From assembly GCF_012317045.1 (NCBI RefSeq), contig NZ_CP051154.1, positions 186,001-250,000 of the forward strand: a DNA stretch of 64,000 nt. The letters are read 5' to 3'. Position numbers and translations under genes: made by a program. Each line of letters begins with the position of its first letter. Position 1 is the stretch's first letter. The notes beneath the pieces were generated by a model, which made no database searches, was not told the DNA's origin, and was given only the letters and a program-made list of their open reading frames with translations. This DNA is from Leifsonia sp. PS1209 (GTDB lineage Bacteria > Actinomycetota > Actinomycetes > Actinomycetales > Microbacteriaceae). This document shows positions 26,495 through 39,552 of the stretch, piece after piece.

Positions 26495-27247
26495 ATGTCC
26501 GACCAGGAAGAAGAGGAGCCATTAGCGAATGTTCCCCACCACGACAGACCACGCGAACGGATGCGGCGCATCGGGGTCGGGTCCCTCACCGACGACGAAG
26601 TGCTCGCCCTGGTGCTCGGCTCCGGCCAGTCCGGCAGGAGCGTTCTCGGGCTCTCCCGCTCGATCCTTGGGCGCACCGGAGGGTTCCCCGGCCTCGCCAC
26701 GATGGACTTCGCCCGGCTCGAGAACCTCCCGGGCGTCGGGCCGGCAACAGCGGGGAGGCTCGTCGCCATCACCGAGATCTGGCGGAGGGCCGGCGCTTCG
26801 TCGTCCTGGACCAGGCTGGTCGACCACGAGGCCGTCGCCCGCATCGTCCGGCCCGAGCTGTTGCACAGGGACGGCGAGCGGTTCGTCGTGGTGGTGGCCG
26901 ACCGGGCGTCTCGCCCGCTCGAACTCGTGCTGGTGCGCGACGGCGGGGTCGACGACGTGTCCGTCCAGCCGGCAGACGTGCTGCAGGCTGTCCTCACCAG
27001 AGGAGGCAGGTCGTTCGCCGTCGCCCACAACCATCCGGGCGGTACCCTCGACCCGAGCGTCTCCGACCTCATGCTCACGCGCCGCCTCGATCAGGCGGCA
27101 GCGACCATCGGCCTGCGTTTCCTCGGGCACATCCTCGTCGCCGGCGACCAGTGGATGGCCATGCCGGCGGCGAACGCTACGGCAGCAGGCGCGTCGGGCC
27201 GCGGAAGAGGTAGGTCGTCTCGCGCAGGTTCGACAGGTGAAGCATGA
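26495..27247 (+). CDS. radC: RadC/JAB-domain protein
   Basis: 250-residue protein of the RadC family, named after a DNA repair phenotype that is no longer accepted; actual function unknown. A helix-hairpin-helix (LENLPGVGPATAGRL, residues 75-89) precedes the JAB metalloprotease-like domain, whose metal ligands His178, His180 and Asp191 are visible in AVAHNHPGGTLDPSVSDL. The last 25 residues are a low-complexity Ala/Gly/Arg tail beyond the usual end, and this tail is encoded antisense to the last 71 bases of aspS. Confidence 0.9.
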   Translation: MSDQEEEEPLANVPHHDRPRERMRRIGVGSLTDDEVLALVLGSGQSGRSVLGLSRSILGRTGGFPGLATMDFARLENLPGVGPATAGRLVAITEIWRRAGASSSWTRLVDHEAVARIVRPELLHRDGERFVVVVADRASRPLELVLVRDGGVDDVSVQPADVLQAVLTRGGRSFAVAHNHPGGTLDPSVSDLMLTRRLDQAAATIGLRFLGHILVAGDQWMAMPAANATAAGASGRGRGRSSRAGSTGEA

Positions 27248-28505
27248 GCATCAGCACACGCGCCAGGCCCATGCCGAATCCGCCGTGCGGTGGAACGCCG
27301 TACCGGAAGAAGTCGAGGTAGAAGCCGAGCTCCTCCGGGTCGAGCCCCTTGTCGCGCGCCTGCTCCTCGAGCACCTCGATGCGGTGCTCGCGCTGAGCGC
27401 CCGTCGAGATCTCCACACCGTTGAAGATGAGGTCGTAGCTGTTGGTCAGGGTCACGTCGTCCGCGTGGCGCATGTGGTAGAACGGCCGAATGCTCGAGGC
27501 GTAGTCCGTCAGGAACACGAACTCGTGCCCGTATGTCTCCTTCACGTACGCCGAGATCTGGCGCTCGCCCTCCGGGTCCATGTCGTCGTCATGACGGGGC
27601 ACCTCGTAGCCGCGCTCGGCGACGATCCGCTTCGCCTCCGCCAACGGGATGCGCGGGAACGGCGTGCTGGGAACCGTCACCTCCACGTCGAACAGCTCCT
27701 TGATCTGCTCGCCGTGCTTCTCCTTGACCGCCGTGAAGCCAGCCACGATGAGGTTCTCGTGCAGCTGCATCACGTCTTCGTGGCTGTCGATCCAGCTCAC
27801 CTCGGCGTCCACGCTAGTGAACTCGGTGGCGTGGCGGCTGGTGAAGCTGGGGTCGGCGCGGAACGCCGGGCCGATCTCGAACACCTTGCCGAAGCCGGCG
27901 GACTGCGCCATCTGCTTGAAGAACTGCGGGCTCTGCGAGAGGTAGGCCGTGGTGTCGAAGTACTCGACCTCGAAGAGCTCTGCGCGCGATTCGCTCGGGC
28001 TGGCCATCAGCTTCGGGGTGTGGATCTCGACGAAGTCGTTGTTCACCCAGTACTCGCGCAGCGCGTGCTCGAACGTGGTCTGGATGCGGAAGATCAGGTT
28101 GTTCTTCGGCTCGCGCAGGTCGAGGAAGCGCCAGTCCATGCGCTTGTCGATGCCGCTGTCCGCGGCGATCGGGGTCTCGGGAATGGCCGCCGTCTCGACC
28201 TCGAGGGTCGACAGCTTGATCTCGATGCCGCCGAGCTTCACGCGCTCGTCGTGCTTGAGCTCGCCGGTGGCGCGCACGAACGAGCCCTGAGACAGGCCGG
28301 AGATCGTGGTGGCCGGCTCGTCGGCGATCACCGCGCCGTCCGCATCCACGGTGCGCGGGTTCACGAGCTGAACGGCGCCGGTCTCGTCGCGGAGCACGAC
28401 GAACTGCACCTTCTTCTGGTCGCGAACGGTCTCCACCCAGCCGGCTACGCTCACGGGGCCGTCGGGGGAGGCGGCAAGGTCCTTGATCAATACTCGTGCG
28501 GTCAC
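27177..28505 (-). CDS. aspS: Aspartyl-tRNA synthetase, archaeal-type (probably non-discriminating)
   Basis: Charges tRNA-Asp, and probably tRNA-Asn, with aspartate. At 442 residues it is much shorter than the roughly 590-residue bacterial type and lacks its GAD insertion. An N-terminal OB-fold (VSVAGWVETVRDQKKVQFVVLRD) is followed by class II motifs: motif 2 with FEIGPAFRAD and TSRHATEFTSVDAEVSW, and motif 3 GFGMGLARVLML. The GTG at 28505 is used; TTG at 28514 in frame overlaps the TAGGCT element. If non-discriminating, a GatCAB amidotransferase must exist elsewhere. Confidence 0.9.
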   Translation of the reverse strand: MTARVLIKDLAASPDGPVSVAGWVETVRDQKKVQFVVLRDETGAVQLVNPRTVDADGAVIADEPATTISGLSQGSFVRATGELKHDERVKLGGIEIKLSTLEVETAAIPETPIAADSGIDKRMDWRFLDLREPKNNLIFRIQTTFEHALREYWVNNDFVEIHTPKLMASPSESRAELFEVEYFDTTAYLSQSPQFFKQMAQSAGFGKVFEIGPAFRADPSFTSRHATEFTSVDAEVSWIDSHEDVMQLHENLIVAGFTAVKEKHGEQIKELFDVEVTVPSTPFPRIPLAEAKRIVAERGYEVPRHDDDMDPEGERQISAYVKETYGHEFVFLTDYASSIRPFYHMRHADDVTLTNSYDLIFNGVEISTGAQREHRIEVLEEQARDKGLDPEELGFYLDFFRYGVPPHGGFGMGLARVLMLMLHLSNLRETTYLFRGPTRLLP

Positions 28506-28599
28506 GAGCCACAAGCCTACCGTCCGCCACTACAGCCCGGGCGGCCCGTCCGAAAGCCTCCCGTGCCAGCGCTCAGTGAATTCAAGGGAAACGCCTCCG

Positions 28600-28605
28600 T
28601 AGACT
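28600..28605 (+). promoter_or_regulatory. Leaderless -10 for the cytochrome c maturation cluster
   Basis: TAGACT, six bases before the GTG at 28612. On the opposite strand AGCCTA at 28514-28519 (TAGGCT) is the likely -10 for aspS, eight bases from its GTG. Confidence 0.5.
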
Positions 28606-28611
28606 GGTCGC

Positions 28612-29370
28612 GTGGTAGCAAGCCAGGTTCACCTCGTCCGTCACGGAGAGGTGTTCAACCCCGACGGCATCCTGTACGGCAGGCTGCCGGGCTTCGGCCT
28701 CTCCAAACTCGGTCACCGGATGGCCGCTGCGGCAGCGGACGAACTCCTCGGGCGCGAACGCCCGATCTCCGCGCTTCTGGCGTCCCCTCTGCAGCGCACG
28801 CGCGAGTCCGCGGCGCCGATCGCAGCAGCCTTCGCTCTGGATGTGCAGATCGAGGAGCGCATCATCGAGCCGACCAACCACTTCGAGGGCACCGTGATGT
28901 CCCGGGCGCTCAAGAAGCCCGTCAACTGGCCGTTCCTCATCAACCCGGCGCGTCCGAGCTGGGGCGAGGCATATTCGCACATCGAGAAGCGGATGCTCGC
29001 GGCGATCGACGACGCGTTCGACTCCGTCGAGTCCGGAGACGTGATCCTGGTCAGCCACCAACTGCCCATCTGGGTCACCCACCTGTCCGTCGCGGGAGCG
29101 CGCTTCTGGCACGACCCGCGCAAGCGCCGCTGTGCTCTGTCCAGCATCACGACGTTCGAGCGCACCCTGGTCGAGCCGGCAACCGAGGCCACCAGCGGGG
29201 CAGACGCGGCGACCACCCCGAACCCCTCCACCGAGGTCGAGGCCGGCACGCAGCCTCCCTCCTCCGAGCATCCCGAGAACGGAGCGCCCGTCGTGCGCAT
29301 CATCGAGGTCGGCTACGTCGAACCCGCTGCCGAACTGAACGCAGCAGCCACCGATGTGGGGGCCGTGTGA
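28612..29370 (+). CDS. Histidine phosphatase family protein (phosphoglycerate-mutase-like)
   Basis: 252-residue member of the histidine phosphatase superfamily. The catalytic RHG is at the start (VHLVRHGEVFNPDG), the second Arg in SPLQRTRESAAP, and the second catalytic His in VILVSHQLPIW. The C-terminal 60 residues are an Ala/Pro/Glu-rich tail. Its GTGA overlap with the TlpA gene puts it first in the cytochrome c maturation cluster, a position conserved in actinobacteria from memory; its role there is unknown. Confidence 0.9.
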   Translation: MVASQVHLVRHGEVFNPDGILYGRLPGFGLSKLGHRMAAAAADELLGRERPISALLASPLQRTRESAAPIAAAFALDVQIEERIIEPTNHFEGTVMSRALKKPVNWPFLINPARPSWGEAYSHIEKRMLAAIDDAFDSVESGDVILVSHQLPIWVTHLSVAGARFWHDPRKRRCALSSITTFERTLVEPATEATSGADAATTPNPSTEVEAGTQPPSSEHPENGAPVVRIIEVGYVEPAAELNAAATDVGAV

Positions 29371-29975
29371 ACCGCCGCTCCCGTTTCCTGGTCCCGCTCG
29401 CGGCCGTCGCCGCGTCCGCAGCACTCGTCCTCAGTGGATGCACGTCCTCCGACGGTCTCGCCAGCCAGTACCGCGCCGGCACCGGCCAGAATTACATCGC
29501 GGGCGACGGCACCGTCACCGAGTTCGCCGCGGGCAGCCGCGGTGCCGCCGTCGACTTCAGCGGGAAACTCGCGGACGGCACCCCCGTCTCGTCGAAGGAC
29601 TACGCGGGCGACGTGCTCGTCGTCAACTTCTGGTACGCGGGATGCCCGCCGTGCCGTGTCGAAGCCCCCTTCCTCGAATCGCTCTACCAGAAGTACAAGG
29701 GTGACGGCGTCGACTTCCTCGGCGTGAATCTCTACGACACCGAGAGCACCGCAGCCAGTTTCGAGAAGGACAAGGGCGTGACATACCCGTCGGTCCTCGA
29801 CCGGGATACCGGCTCCGTCCTCCTCGCGTTCAGCAAGACCGTGCCGCCGAAGGCGACGCCCACGACTCTGGTGATCGACAAGAAGGGCCGCGTCGCCGCG
29901 CGCATCCTGGGTGCGCTCCCCGACGCGAGCACCCTCAACTCGCTCATCTCCGACGCCATCGCCGAGACCAACTGA
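29367..29975 (+). CDS. resA: TlpA/ResA-like thioredoxin lipoprotein
   Basis: Extracytoplasmic thiol-disulfide reductase that keeps apocytochrome c haem-binding Cys reduced. 202 residues: lipoprotein signal with Cys25 (VLSGC), then a TlpA/ResA-type thioredoxin fold with the active site WYAGCPPCR (Cys93, Cys96) and the cis-Pro segment KATPTTLVID. The GTG start overlaps the previous stop; ccdA begins one base after its stop. It would receive electrons from CcdA. Confidence 0.9.
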   Translation: MNRRSRFLVPLAAVAASAALVLSGCTSSDGLASQYRAGTGQNYIAGDGTVTEFAAGSRGAAVDFSGKLADGTPVSSKDYAGDVLVVNFWYAGCPPCRVEAPFLESLYQKYKGDGVDFLGVNLYDTESTAASFEKDKGVTYPSVLDRDTGSVLLAFSKTVPPKATPTTLVIDKKGRVAARILGALPDASTLNSLISDAIAETN

Positions 29976-29976
29976 C

Positions 29977-30717
29977 GTGGGCGGAGTCGGAGAGATCGTC
30001 TTCAGCGGCCAGCTGCTCCTGGCGCTGCCCGTCGCCGTCCTCGCCGGTCTCGTCTCGTTCGCGTCTCCGTGCGTGCTCCCGCTGGTCCCCGGCTACCTCG
30101 CATACGTCGGCGGGTTCACCGACCTGGGCGCCAAGCGCGACCGCTCGCGGCTGCTCACCGGCGTCGCCCTGTTCATCCTGGGCTTCGCCATCGTCTTCAT
30201 CGCATACGGTGCGGCGTTCGGCGCGCTCGGGCTCTGGCTCGTCCGCTGGCAGGAAGTCGTCATTCGGATCCTCGGGGTCCTGGTCATCGCGATGGGCCTC
30301 GTCTTCATCGGCCAGTTCTCCTTCCTGCAGCGCACCATCAAGCCCACCTGGCGCCCGGCGACCGGCCTCATCGGCGCCCCGCTGCTCGGGATCGTCTTCG
30401 GCCTCGGCTGGACGCCGTGCATCGGCCCGACCCTCGCGGCCATCAGCGCGCTCAGCGTCGGCAGTGGGTCGCCGTGGCGCGGAGCGCTGCTCGGCCTCTT
30501 CTACTGCATCGGCCTCGGCATCCCGTTCCTCCTCGTCGCGCTCGGCTTCGACTGGGTGGCAGGGTCCGTCGCCTTCCTCAAGCGGCACATCCGTGCCATC
30601 AACATCATCGGCGGCGTTCTGCTCGTCATCATCGGCATCCTCATGGCGTCCGGCATCTGGAGCCAGCTCATGTCCCAATTCCTGGCGGTGATTCAAGGTT
30701 TTGAGCCGGCCCTCTGA
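29977..30717 (+). CDS. ccdA: Cytochrome c biogenesis protein CcdA
   Basis: Membrane electron carrier that passes reducing power from cytoplasmic thioredoxin to the ResA-like protein. 246 residues, six helices. The two redox Cys are visible in SFASPCVLPLVPGY and LGWTPCIGPTLAA. A GTG start at 29977 follows the previous stop by one base. Its last 17 bases overlap the start of resB. Confidence 0.94.
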   Translation: MGGVGEIVFSGQLLLALPVAVLAGLVSFASPCVLPLVPGYLAYVGGFTDLGAKRDRSRLLTGVALFILGFAIVFIAYGAAFGALGLWLVRWQEVVIRILGVLVIAMGLVFIGQFSFLQRTIKPTWRPATGLIGAPLLGIVFGLGWTPCIGPTLAAISALSVGSGSPWRGALLGLFYCIGLGIPFLLVALGFDWVAGSVAFLKRHIRAINIIGGVLLVIIGILMASGIWSQLMSQFLAVIQGFEPAL

Positions 30718-32326
30718 CCACATCGACTCCGCGCCCCCGCGCCATCAGCCGGAGGTCGAGCAACCCAAGCTCGGCTTCGTCGGCTGGCTGCGCTGGTTCT
30801 GGCGGCAGCTCACGAGCATGCGCACGGCGCTCTTCCTGCTGCTCCTGCTCGCGATCGCGGCGGTGCCAGGCTCGCTCGTCCCGCAGCGCAGCTCCGACCC
30901 GAACGGTGTGACGAAGTACTTCACCGATCACCCGGACATCGCGCCGTTCCTCGACAAGCTGCAGGCCTTCGACGTCTACACCTCCGTCTGGTTCTCGGCG
31001 ATCTACCTCCTGCTGTTCGCCTCCCTCATCGGCTGCATCATCCCGCGCACCAAGCACCACTTCACGGCGCTGCGCGCGAAGCCGCCGAAGACGCCCGTGC
31101 GCCTCACGCGCATGGCGGGCTTCCAGGCGCGCATCCTCCCCGCCGAACTGCGCGAGGGCGGCCCTGAGCCGATCGCCGCCGCACGCGACCTCCTGCGCAA
31201 GTCCGGCTACCGCGTCGCCATGTACCAGGATGCGCGGTCCACGTCGGTCTCGGCCGAGCGCGGATACCTGCGCGAGACAGGCAACCTCGTCTTCCACACG
31301 GCTCTCGTCGGCGTGCTCCTCGCGATCGGCCTCGGCGGCGGCTTCGGCTTCACCGGCCAGAAGGTCGTCGTCGAGGGACAGAGCTTCGTCAACAGCCTGC
31401 CGTCGTACAACTCGTTCAACCCCGGCCGCTTCTTCAGCGACGCGTCTCTGCAGCCGTTCTCCATCAAGGTCGACAAGCTCGTCGTCGACTACGAGACCAA
31501 GAACGTCAACGCCCTCGGCCAGCCGCTCGACTACACCGCCCACGTGACCACGACCGGCCCAGGCGACACCTCGAGCACCACCACGATCAAGGTGAACGAG
31601 CCTCTCGCCATCGGCGGCACGAACGTCTACCTCCTCGGCAACGGCTACGCGCCGACCATCACGGTGCGCGACCCGAGCGGCAAGGTCGCCTTCACCGACA
31701 CCATCCCGTTCCTGCCTCAGGATGCGCGGCTCACCTCCCTCGGCTTCGTGAAAGTCCCCGACGGTCTCAAGGAGCAGCTCGGGATGATCGGCTTCTTCTA
31801 CCCGACGGTCGGCGACAGTGACACCGCTAAGGGCGCGCTCACCTCGACCTTCCCCGGTCTTAGGGATCCGCTGCTGAGCCTGAACGTGTACGCCGGCGAC
31901 CTCGGCGTCGACAGCGGAGTCCCGCAGTCCGTCTACAGCCTCAACACCGACTCGCTCAAGCAGCTGGCCGGCCCGCCGACGAAGACCGAGGCGCTGAAGA
32001 TCCGGCCGGGCGAGACGGTCGACCTCCCGAACGGACTCGGCACGGTGACGCTCGACAACGTGAAGCGCTACGCATCCCTGGATGTGCACCACGACCCCGC
32101 GCAGGGCTGGGTCCTCACGTTCGCCGTCCTGATCTTCGCCGGTCTGCTCGTTGCCCTGTTCGTCCCGCGCCGCCGGCTGTGGGTGAAGGCCATCGAGAAC
32201 CCGGATGGTTCGCTCACGCTCGAGTACGCCGGTCTGGCCAGAGGCGAGGACCCGAACCTCGCCGCCGCCGTCCAATCCATCGCCGACGATCACGCCGACG
32301 CCCTCACCCGCCCCCGAAACACTTAG
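30701..32326 (+). CDS. resB: Cytochrome c biogenesis protein ResB
   Basis: System II haem chaperone subunit, 541 residues. Three N-terminal membrane helices (LFLLLLLAIAAVPGSLVPQ with the conserved Pro-Gln; WFSAIYLLLFASLIGCIIPR; FHTALVGVLLAIGLGGG), a large extracytoplasmic domain, and a last helix VLTFAVLIFAGLLVALFVPRRRLW. The TTG at 30701 is inferred because it lies in the overlap with ccdA with AAGG in front; an internal start would remove conserved sequence. Confidence 0.93.
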   Translation: MSRPSDHIDSAPPRHQPEVEQPKLGFVGWLRWFWRQLTSMRTALFLLLLLAIAAVPGSLVPQRSSDPNGVTKYFTDHPDIAPFLDKLQAFDVYTSVWFSAIYLLLFASLIGCIIPRTKHHFTALRAKPPKTPVRLTRMAGFQARILPAELREGGPEPIAAARDLLRKSGYRVAMYQDARSTSVSAERGYLRETGNLVFHTALVGVLLAIGLGGGFGFTGQKVVVEGQSFVNSLPSYNSFNPGRFFSDASLQPFSIKVDKLVVDYETKNVNALGQPLDYTAHVTTTGPGDTSSTTTIKVNEPLAIGGTNVYLLGNGYAPTITVRDPSGKVAFTDTIPFLPQDARLTSLGFVKVPDGLKEQLGMIGFFYPTVGDSDTAKGALTSTFPGLRDPLLSLNVYAGDLGVDSGVPQSVYSLNTDSLKQLAGPPTKTEALKIRPGETVDLPNGLGTVTLDNVKRYASLDVHHDPAQGWVLTFAVLIFAGLLVALFVPRRRLWVKAIENPDGSLTLEYAGLARGEDPNLAAAVQSIADDHADALTRPRNT

Positions 32327-32329
32327 GCT
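32324..32329 (+). promoter_or_regulatory. Leaderless -10 for ccsB within the resB stop
   Basis: TAGGCT begins inside the resB TAG stop codon and is six bases before the GTG of ccsB. This would allow ccsB to be expressed apart from resB, although the genes also look like one operon. Confidence 0.4.
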
Positions 32330-32335
32330 TGCATT

Positions 32336-33406
32336 GTGACCGAAACCCTGGCTCAGCTATCGACCGTGTTCATTTACGCGGCCATGGGAATCTACGCGGC
32401 CGCGTTCATCGCGTTCGCACTCGACCTCTCGCGGCGAGGAGCACGAGCGACCGCCGTTGAGGCCGCCGCCGTGCCGAGCGCGGTCGCCCGTCGAACCGAG
32501 GTCGCACAGCCCGCGCGCTCGACCACGGCGACCATCACGGCCGAAGGCTCAGGCGGCGCAAACGGACGAGCGGGCACATCGACCCTGGGCAGGATCTCCG
32601 CGAAGATCAGCAACAGGGTCGAGGACGACCTGCTCTACGGGTCGGAGTCGTCGACGTCGATCCGGTGGGCGTTCGTGCTCACCATCATCGGTTTCGCCTT
32701 CCACCTGGTGGCGACGGTTCTCCGCGGCATCGCCGCCGACCGGGTGCCGTGGGCCAACATGTGGGAGTTCTCGATGACGGGAACCCTCGTCATCGTCGGA
32801 GTGTTCCTGGCGGTCAACCTCAAGTGGGACATCAAGTACCTGGGCACCTTCGTCATGGGTCTCGTGCTCGTGCTGCAGGGCATCGCTCTCTTGCGGTACT
32901 ACGTCCCGGTCGTCCCGCTGCAGCCGGCGCTCCAGTCGTACTGGCTGGTGATCCACATCATCGTGGCCGTGCTCGGCACGGCGTTCTTCGCCCTGGGCTT
33001 CGCGTTGTCCGGTCTGCAACTGCTGCAGGTCAGGCGGGAACGGCAGGTCGCAGAATCCCAGCCGCAGCAGTTCAAGTTCCTGGCGACTCTTCCCACATCG
33101 ACCGCACTCGAGAACCTCGCATACCGGGTGAACATCGTCGGGTTCATCGCCTGGACCTTCACCCTCATCGCCGGAGCCATCTGGGCCGAGAAGGCGTGGG
33201 GCCGTTACTGGGGCTGGGACACCAAGGAAGTCTGGACCTTCATCATCTGGGTGATCTATGCCGGCTACATCCACGCCCGCGCCACTCGTGGCTGGCGCGG
33301 TTCCCGGTCGGCCTGGCTCGCCATCATCGGCTTCGCCGCCGTCCTGTTCAACTTCGGTATCGTCAACGTCTTCTTCAAGGGACTCCACGCGTACTCAGGC
33401 CTGTAG
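32336..33406 (+). CDS. ccsB: Cytochrome c biogenesis protein CcsB/CcsA
   Basis: Haem-handling subunit of system II; with ResB it exports haem and joins it to apocytochrome c. 356 residues, eight helices. The haem-binding tryptophan motif reads WGRYWGWDTKEVWTF, with conserved His in the flanking loops (WLVIHIIVAVL and GYIHARA). An unusual 60-residue Ala/Arg/Thr-rich stretch follows the first helix. Last gene of the cluster; the rRNA promoter region follows. Confidence 0.94.
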   Translation: MTETLAQLSTVFIYAAMGIYAAAFIAFALDLSRRGARATAVEAAAVPSAVARRTEVAQPARSTTATITAEGSGGANGRAGTSTLGRISAKISNRVEDDLLYGSESSTSIRWAFVLTIIGFAFHLVATVLRGIAADRVPWANMWEFSMTGTLVIVGVFLAVNLKWDIKYLGTFVMGLVLVLQGIALLRYYVPVVPLQPALQSYWLVIHIIVAVLGTAFFALGFALSGLQLLQVRRERQVAESQPQQFKFLATLPTSTALENLAYRVNIVGFIAWTFTLIAGAIWAEKAWGRYWGWDTKEVWTFIIWVIYAGYIHARATRGWRGSRSAWLAIIGFAAVLFNFGIVNVFFKGLHAYSGL

Positions 33407-33546
33407 GCCTCAGCGCACTTCTCTGCACGGCGGTCGATTCCCGCCCGAACGCAGACAACCGGCCGATCGGCTGGCGCACCCCGGTGCCCCAGCTGGTCGG
33501 CCGTTTCGCATCCCCAGGCGCGACACGCCCGAGTTGCAGGCGCGAT

Positions 33547-33575
33547 TTGCGAGGCCGTCAAGAGGTCCGTAAAGT
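33547..33575 (+). promoter_or_regulatory. rrn promoter candidate P1
   Basis: TTGCGA (33547-33552), 17-base spacer, TAAAGT (33570-33575). The strongest match in spacing among the three. Confidence 0.55.
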
Positions 33576-33665
33576 ACTTACTTGTCACCCCAAAGGTGCG
33601 GGAGAGCGGAACTGCTCCCCGGCCTCAAGCGGGACCAACTCCTAAAACTTAGCAGTCGCTTGAAC

Positions 33666-33695
33666 TTGTTCAAGCATGCCTGTTCGGCTTAGGAT
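33666..33695 (+). promoter_or_regulatory. rrn promoter candidate P2
   Basis: TTGTTC (33666-33671), 18-base spacer, TAGGAT (33690-33695). Confidence 0.45.
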
Positions 33696-33787
33696 GGTAA
33701 CCCTCACTCTTCGAGCTGGTTTTGTTGCTCGGCTCGTGTGATTCGGTTGCACCTTCGTGGTGCGCTGAGGATCGCGAAACGGCCGAG

Positions 33788-33815
33788 TTGACATTCAGAT
33801 TGAAAGTGGTAAGGT
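33788..33815 (+). promoter_or_regulatory. rrn promoter candidate P3
   Basis: TTGACA (33788-33793), 16-base spacer, TAAGGT (33810-33815). A second TTGACA begins at the last base of this -10 (33815-33820) and may belong to a further start. Confidence 0.45.
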
Positions 33816-33870
33816 TGACAGGTTGCCCCATTTTGACCGTGTGATGCGGGATGGTGGGAGCGTCCGATCC

Positions 33871-33891
33871 TTGAGAACTCAACAGCGTGCA
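33871..33891 (+). promoter_or_regulatory. Leader boxA-like element and 5' strand of the 16S processing stem
   Basis: TTGAGAACTCAACAG matches the conserved actinobacterial rRNA leader antitermination segment. A nearly identical copy is in the 16S-23S spacer at 35901. The part CAACAGCGTGCA (33880-33891) is the exact complement of 35786-35797, so it can form the long stem that encloses 16S for RNase III. Confidence 0.6.
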
Positions 33892-34078
33892 CAATGTCAA
33901 ATGCCAAAAACCTCGTGTTTAGCTTCGGCTAGGCAAGAGATTCCTTTGGATTAGATACAGAATGTCAGTAGATATTCGAAACTAGTCAGATCAACTCGCG
34001 GGGAGAACAGACCTTTTTCCGGTCCGCTTCTCGCACAGTGTTTCCCTTCCGCTTTCGGGTGGTTGTGGAGCTAAACAT

Positions 34079-35604
<1,526 letters not shown>

Positions 35605-36055
35605 AAGGAGCATCTGGCATCCCGGTGTTGAAAGACGCTGGTGGTGTCCAGGCGCCAGATCGAGACGAATGTTCTCGCTGGTAGCTCATGGGTGGAACAT
35701 TGACATTGGTGCGGAGCTGATCGGCTCGGACTCAGTACGCTTCTTTCGGGGAGTTGGAACGGTTCGGACCCGGATGTTCCGCATATGCACGCTGTTGGGT
35801 CCTGAGGGACCGGGCCTCACCCGTAAGTGGGTGGGAATCGAACCTCTGGACCTTTTCTTGTTGGCCATGATTGGCTGGCGGAGAGGGTACCGCCCGTACT
35901 TTGAGAACTACACAGTGGACGCGAGCATCTTAGATTCGAGACTTTCGAGTCTCGGATCACAAGATCAAATCGACACTCCTTTGGAGTGTTGGTAGATCAT
36001 TGGTCAATCTGCTCACCTTCGGGTGGGCCGATCGATTCATAAACTCATGTGATTT
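35605..36055 (+). other. 16S-23S internal spacer, no tRNA
   Basis: About 450 bases. It contains the 3' strand of the 16S stem (35786-35800), a CACCC/GGGTG hairpin near 35818, a second boxA-like TTGAGAACTACACAG (35901-35915), the 5' strand of the 23S stem (GTGGACGCGAGCATCTT, 35915-35931) and a hairpin GATTCGAGACTTTCGAGTCTCGGATC near 35933. No tRNA-Ile or tRNA-Ala gene, as usual in actinobacteria. Confidence 0.85.
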
Positions 36056-39170
<3,115 letters not shown>

Positions 39171-39307
39171 ATCACTACTCACACACATGTTGTAAGGCTG
39201 GTGTGTGAGGCCTGAAGAATGCTTGCGTCCACTATGTGGTTCTCGATGTACGGTCGAGAACCGAACCAATCAGCTGATTGGTCCGTTCACTTTGATACAT
39301 CAATAGT
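39171..39307 (+). other. 23S-5S spacer with processing stem
   Basis: 137 bases. AAGAATGCTTGCGTCCAC (39215-39232) complements 35915-35931, closing the 23S precursor stem (8 bp, a G-U, 5 bp, a mismatch, 2 bp). A hairpin GGTTCTCGA/TCGAGAACC (39238-39262) and the palindrome CCAATCAGCTGATTGG (39267-39282) follow. Confidence 0.7.
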
Positions 39308-39426
39308 GTTTCGGCGGCCATAGCGAGAGGGAAACGCCCGGTCACATTCCGAACCCGGAAGCTAAGACTCTCTGCGCCGATGGTACTGCAGGGGGGACCC
39401 TGTGGGAGAGTAGGACACCGCCGGAC
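39308..39426 (+). rRNA. rrf: 5S ribosomal RNA
   Basis: About 119 bases. It starts GTTTCGGCGGCCATAGCG and ends at ACACCGCCGGACT, which pairs with the 5' end. The CCCGGTCACATTCCGAACCCGGAAGCTAAG core is typical of 5S. Confidence 0.95.
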
Positions 39427-39434
39427 TCCTTTTA

Positions 39435-39473
39435 GAAAGAGCCACCCCACACCGGGTGGCTCTTTCGCATTTA
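39435..39473 (+). terminator. rRNA operon terminator
   Basis: Perfect 13-base stem GAAAGAGCCACCC (39435-39447) and GGGTGGCTCTTTC (39454-39466) with a 6-base loop, followed by GCATTT. Clear intrinsic terminator nine bases after 5S. Confidence 0.9.
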
Positions 39474-39552
39474 ACACCACCACAACACCACACAGACCAC
39501 ACCACCAACGACATAGGCTGGGCGACAGGCCCGCCACCCAACAGGAGAAGTC

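Larger units (their letters stand above)
33407..34078 (+). other. rRNA operon promoter and leader region
   Basis: 672 bases without a credible gene. It holds candidate tandem promoters, a small hairpin near 33598-33620 (GGGAGAGCGGAACTGCTCCC), the boxA-like element at 33871 and a T-rich stretch (34011-34018) before mature 16S. Frames on the minus strand here (33670-33907) have no ribosome site and are not believed. Confidence 0.8.

Noticed and set aside
33670..33907. Two short minus-strand frames in the rRNA leader
   Set aside because: They lie over promoter and boxA-like elements, with no ribosome site and no protein-like pattern.
35800..35860. T-loop-like GGTTCGATTCCCACCC on the minus strand of the 16S-23S spacer
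   Set aside because: No acceptor, D or anticodon arm can be built around it, and the T-stem does not pair. Not a tRNA.
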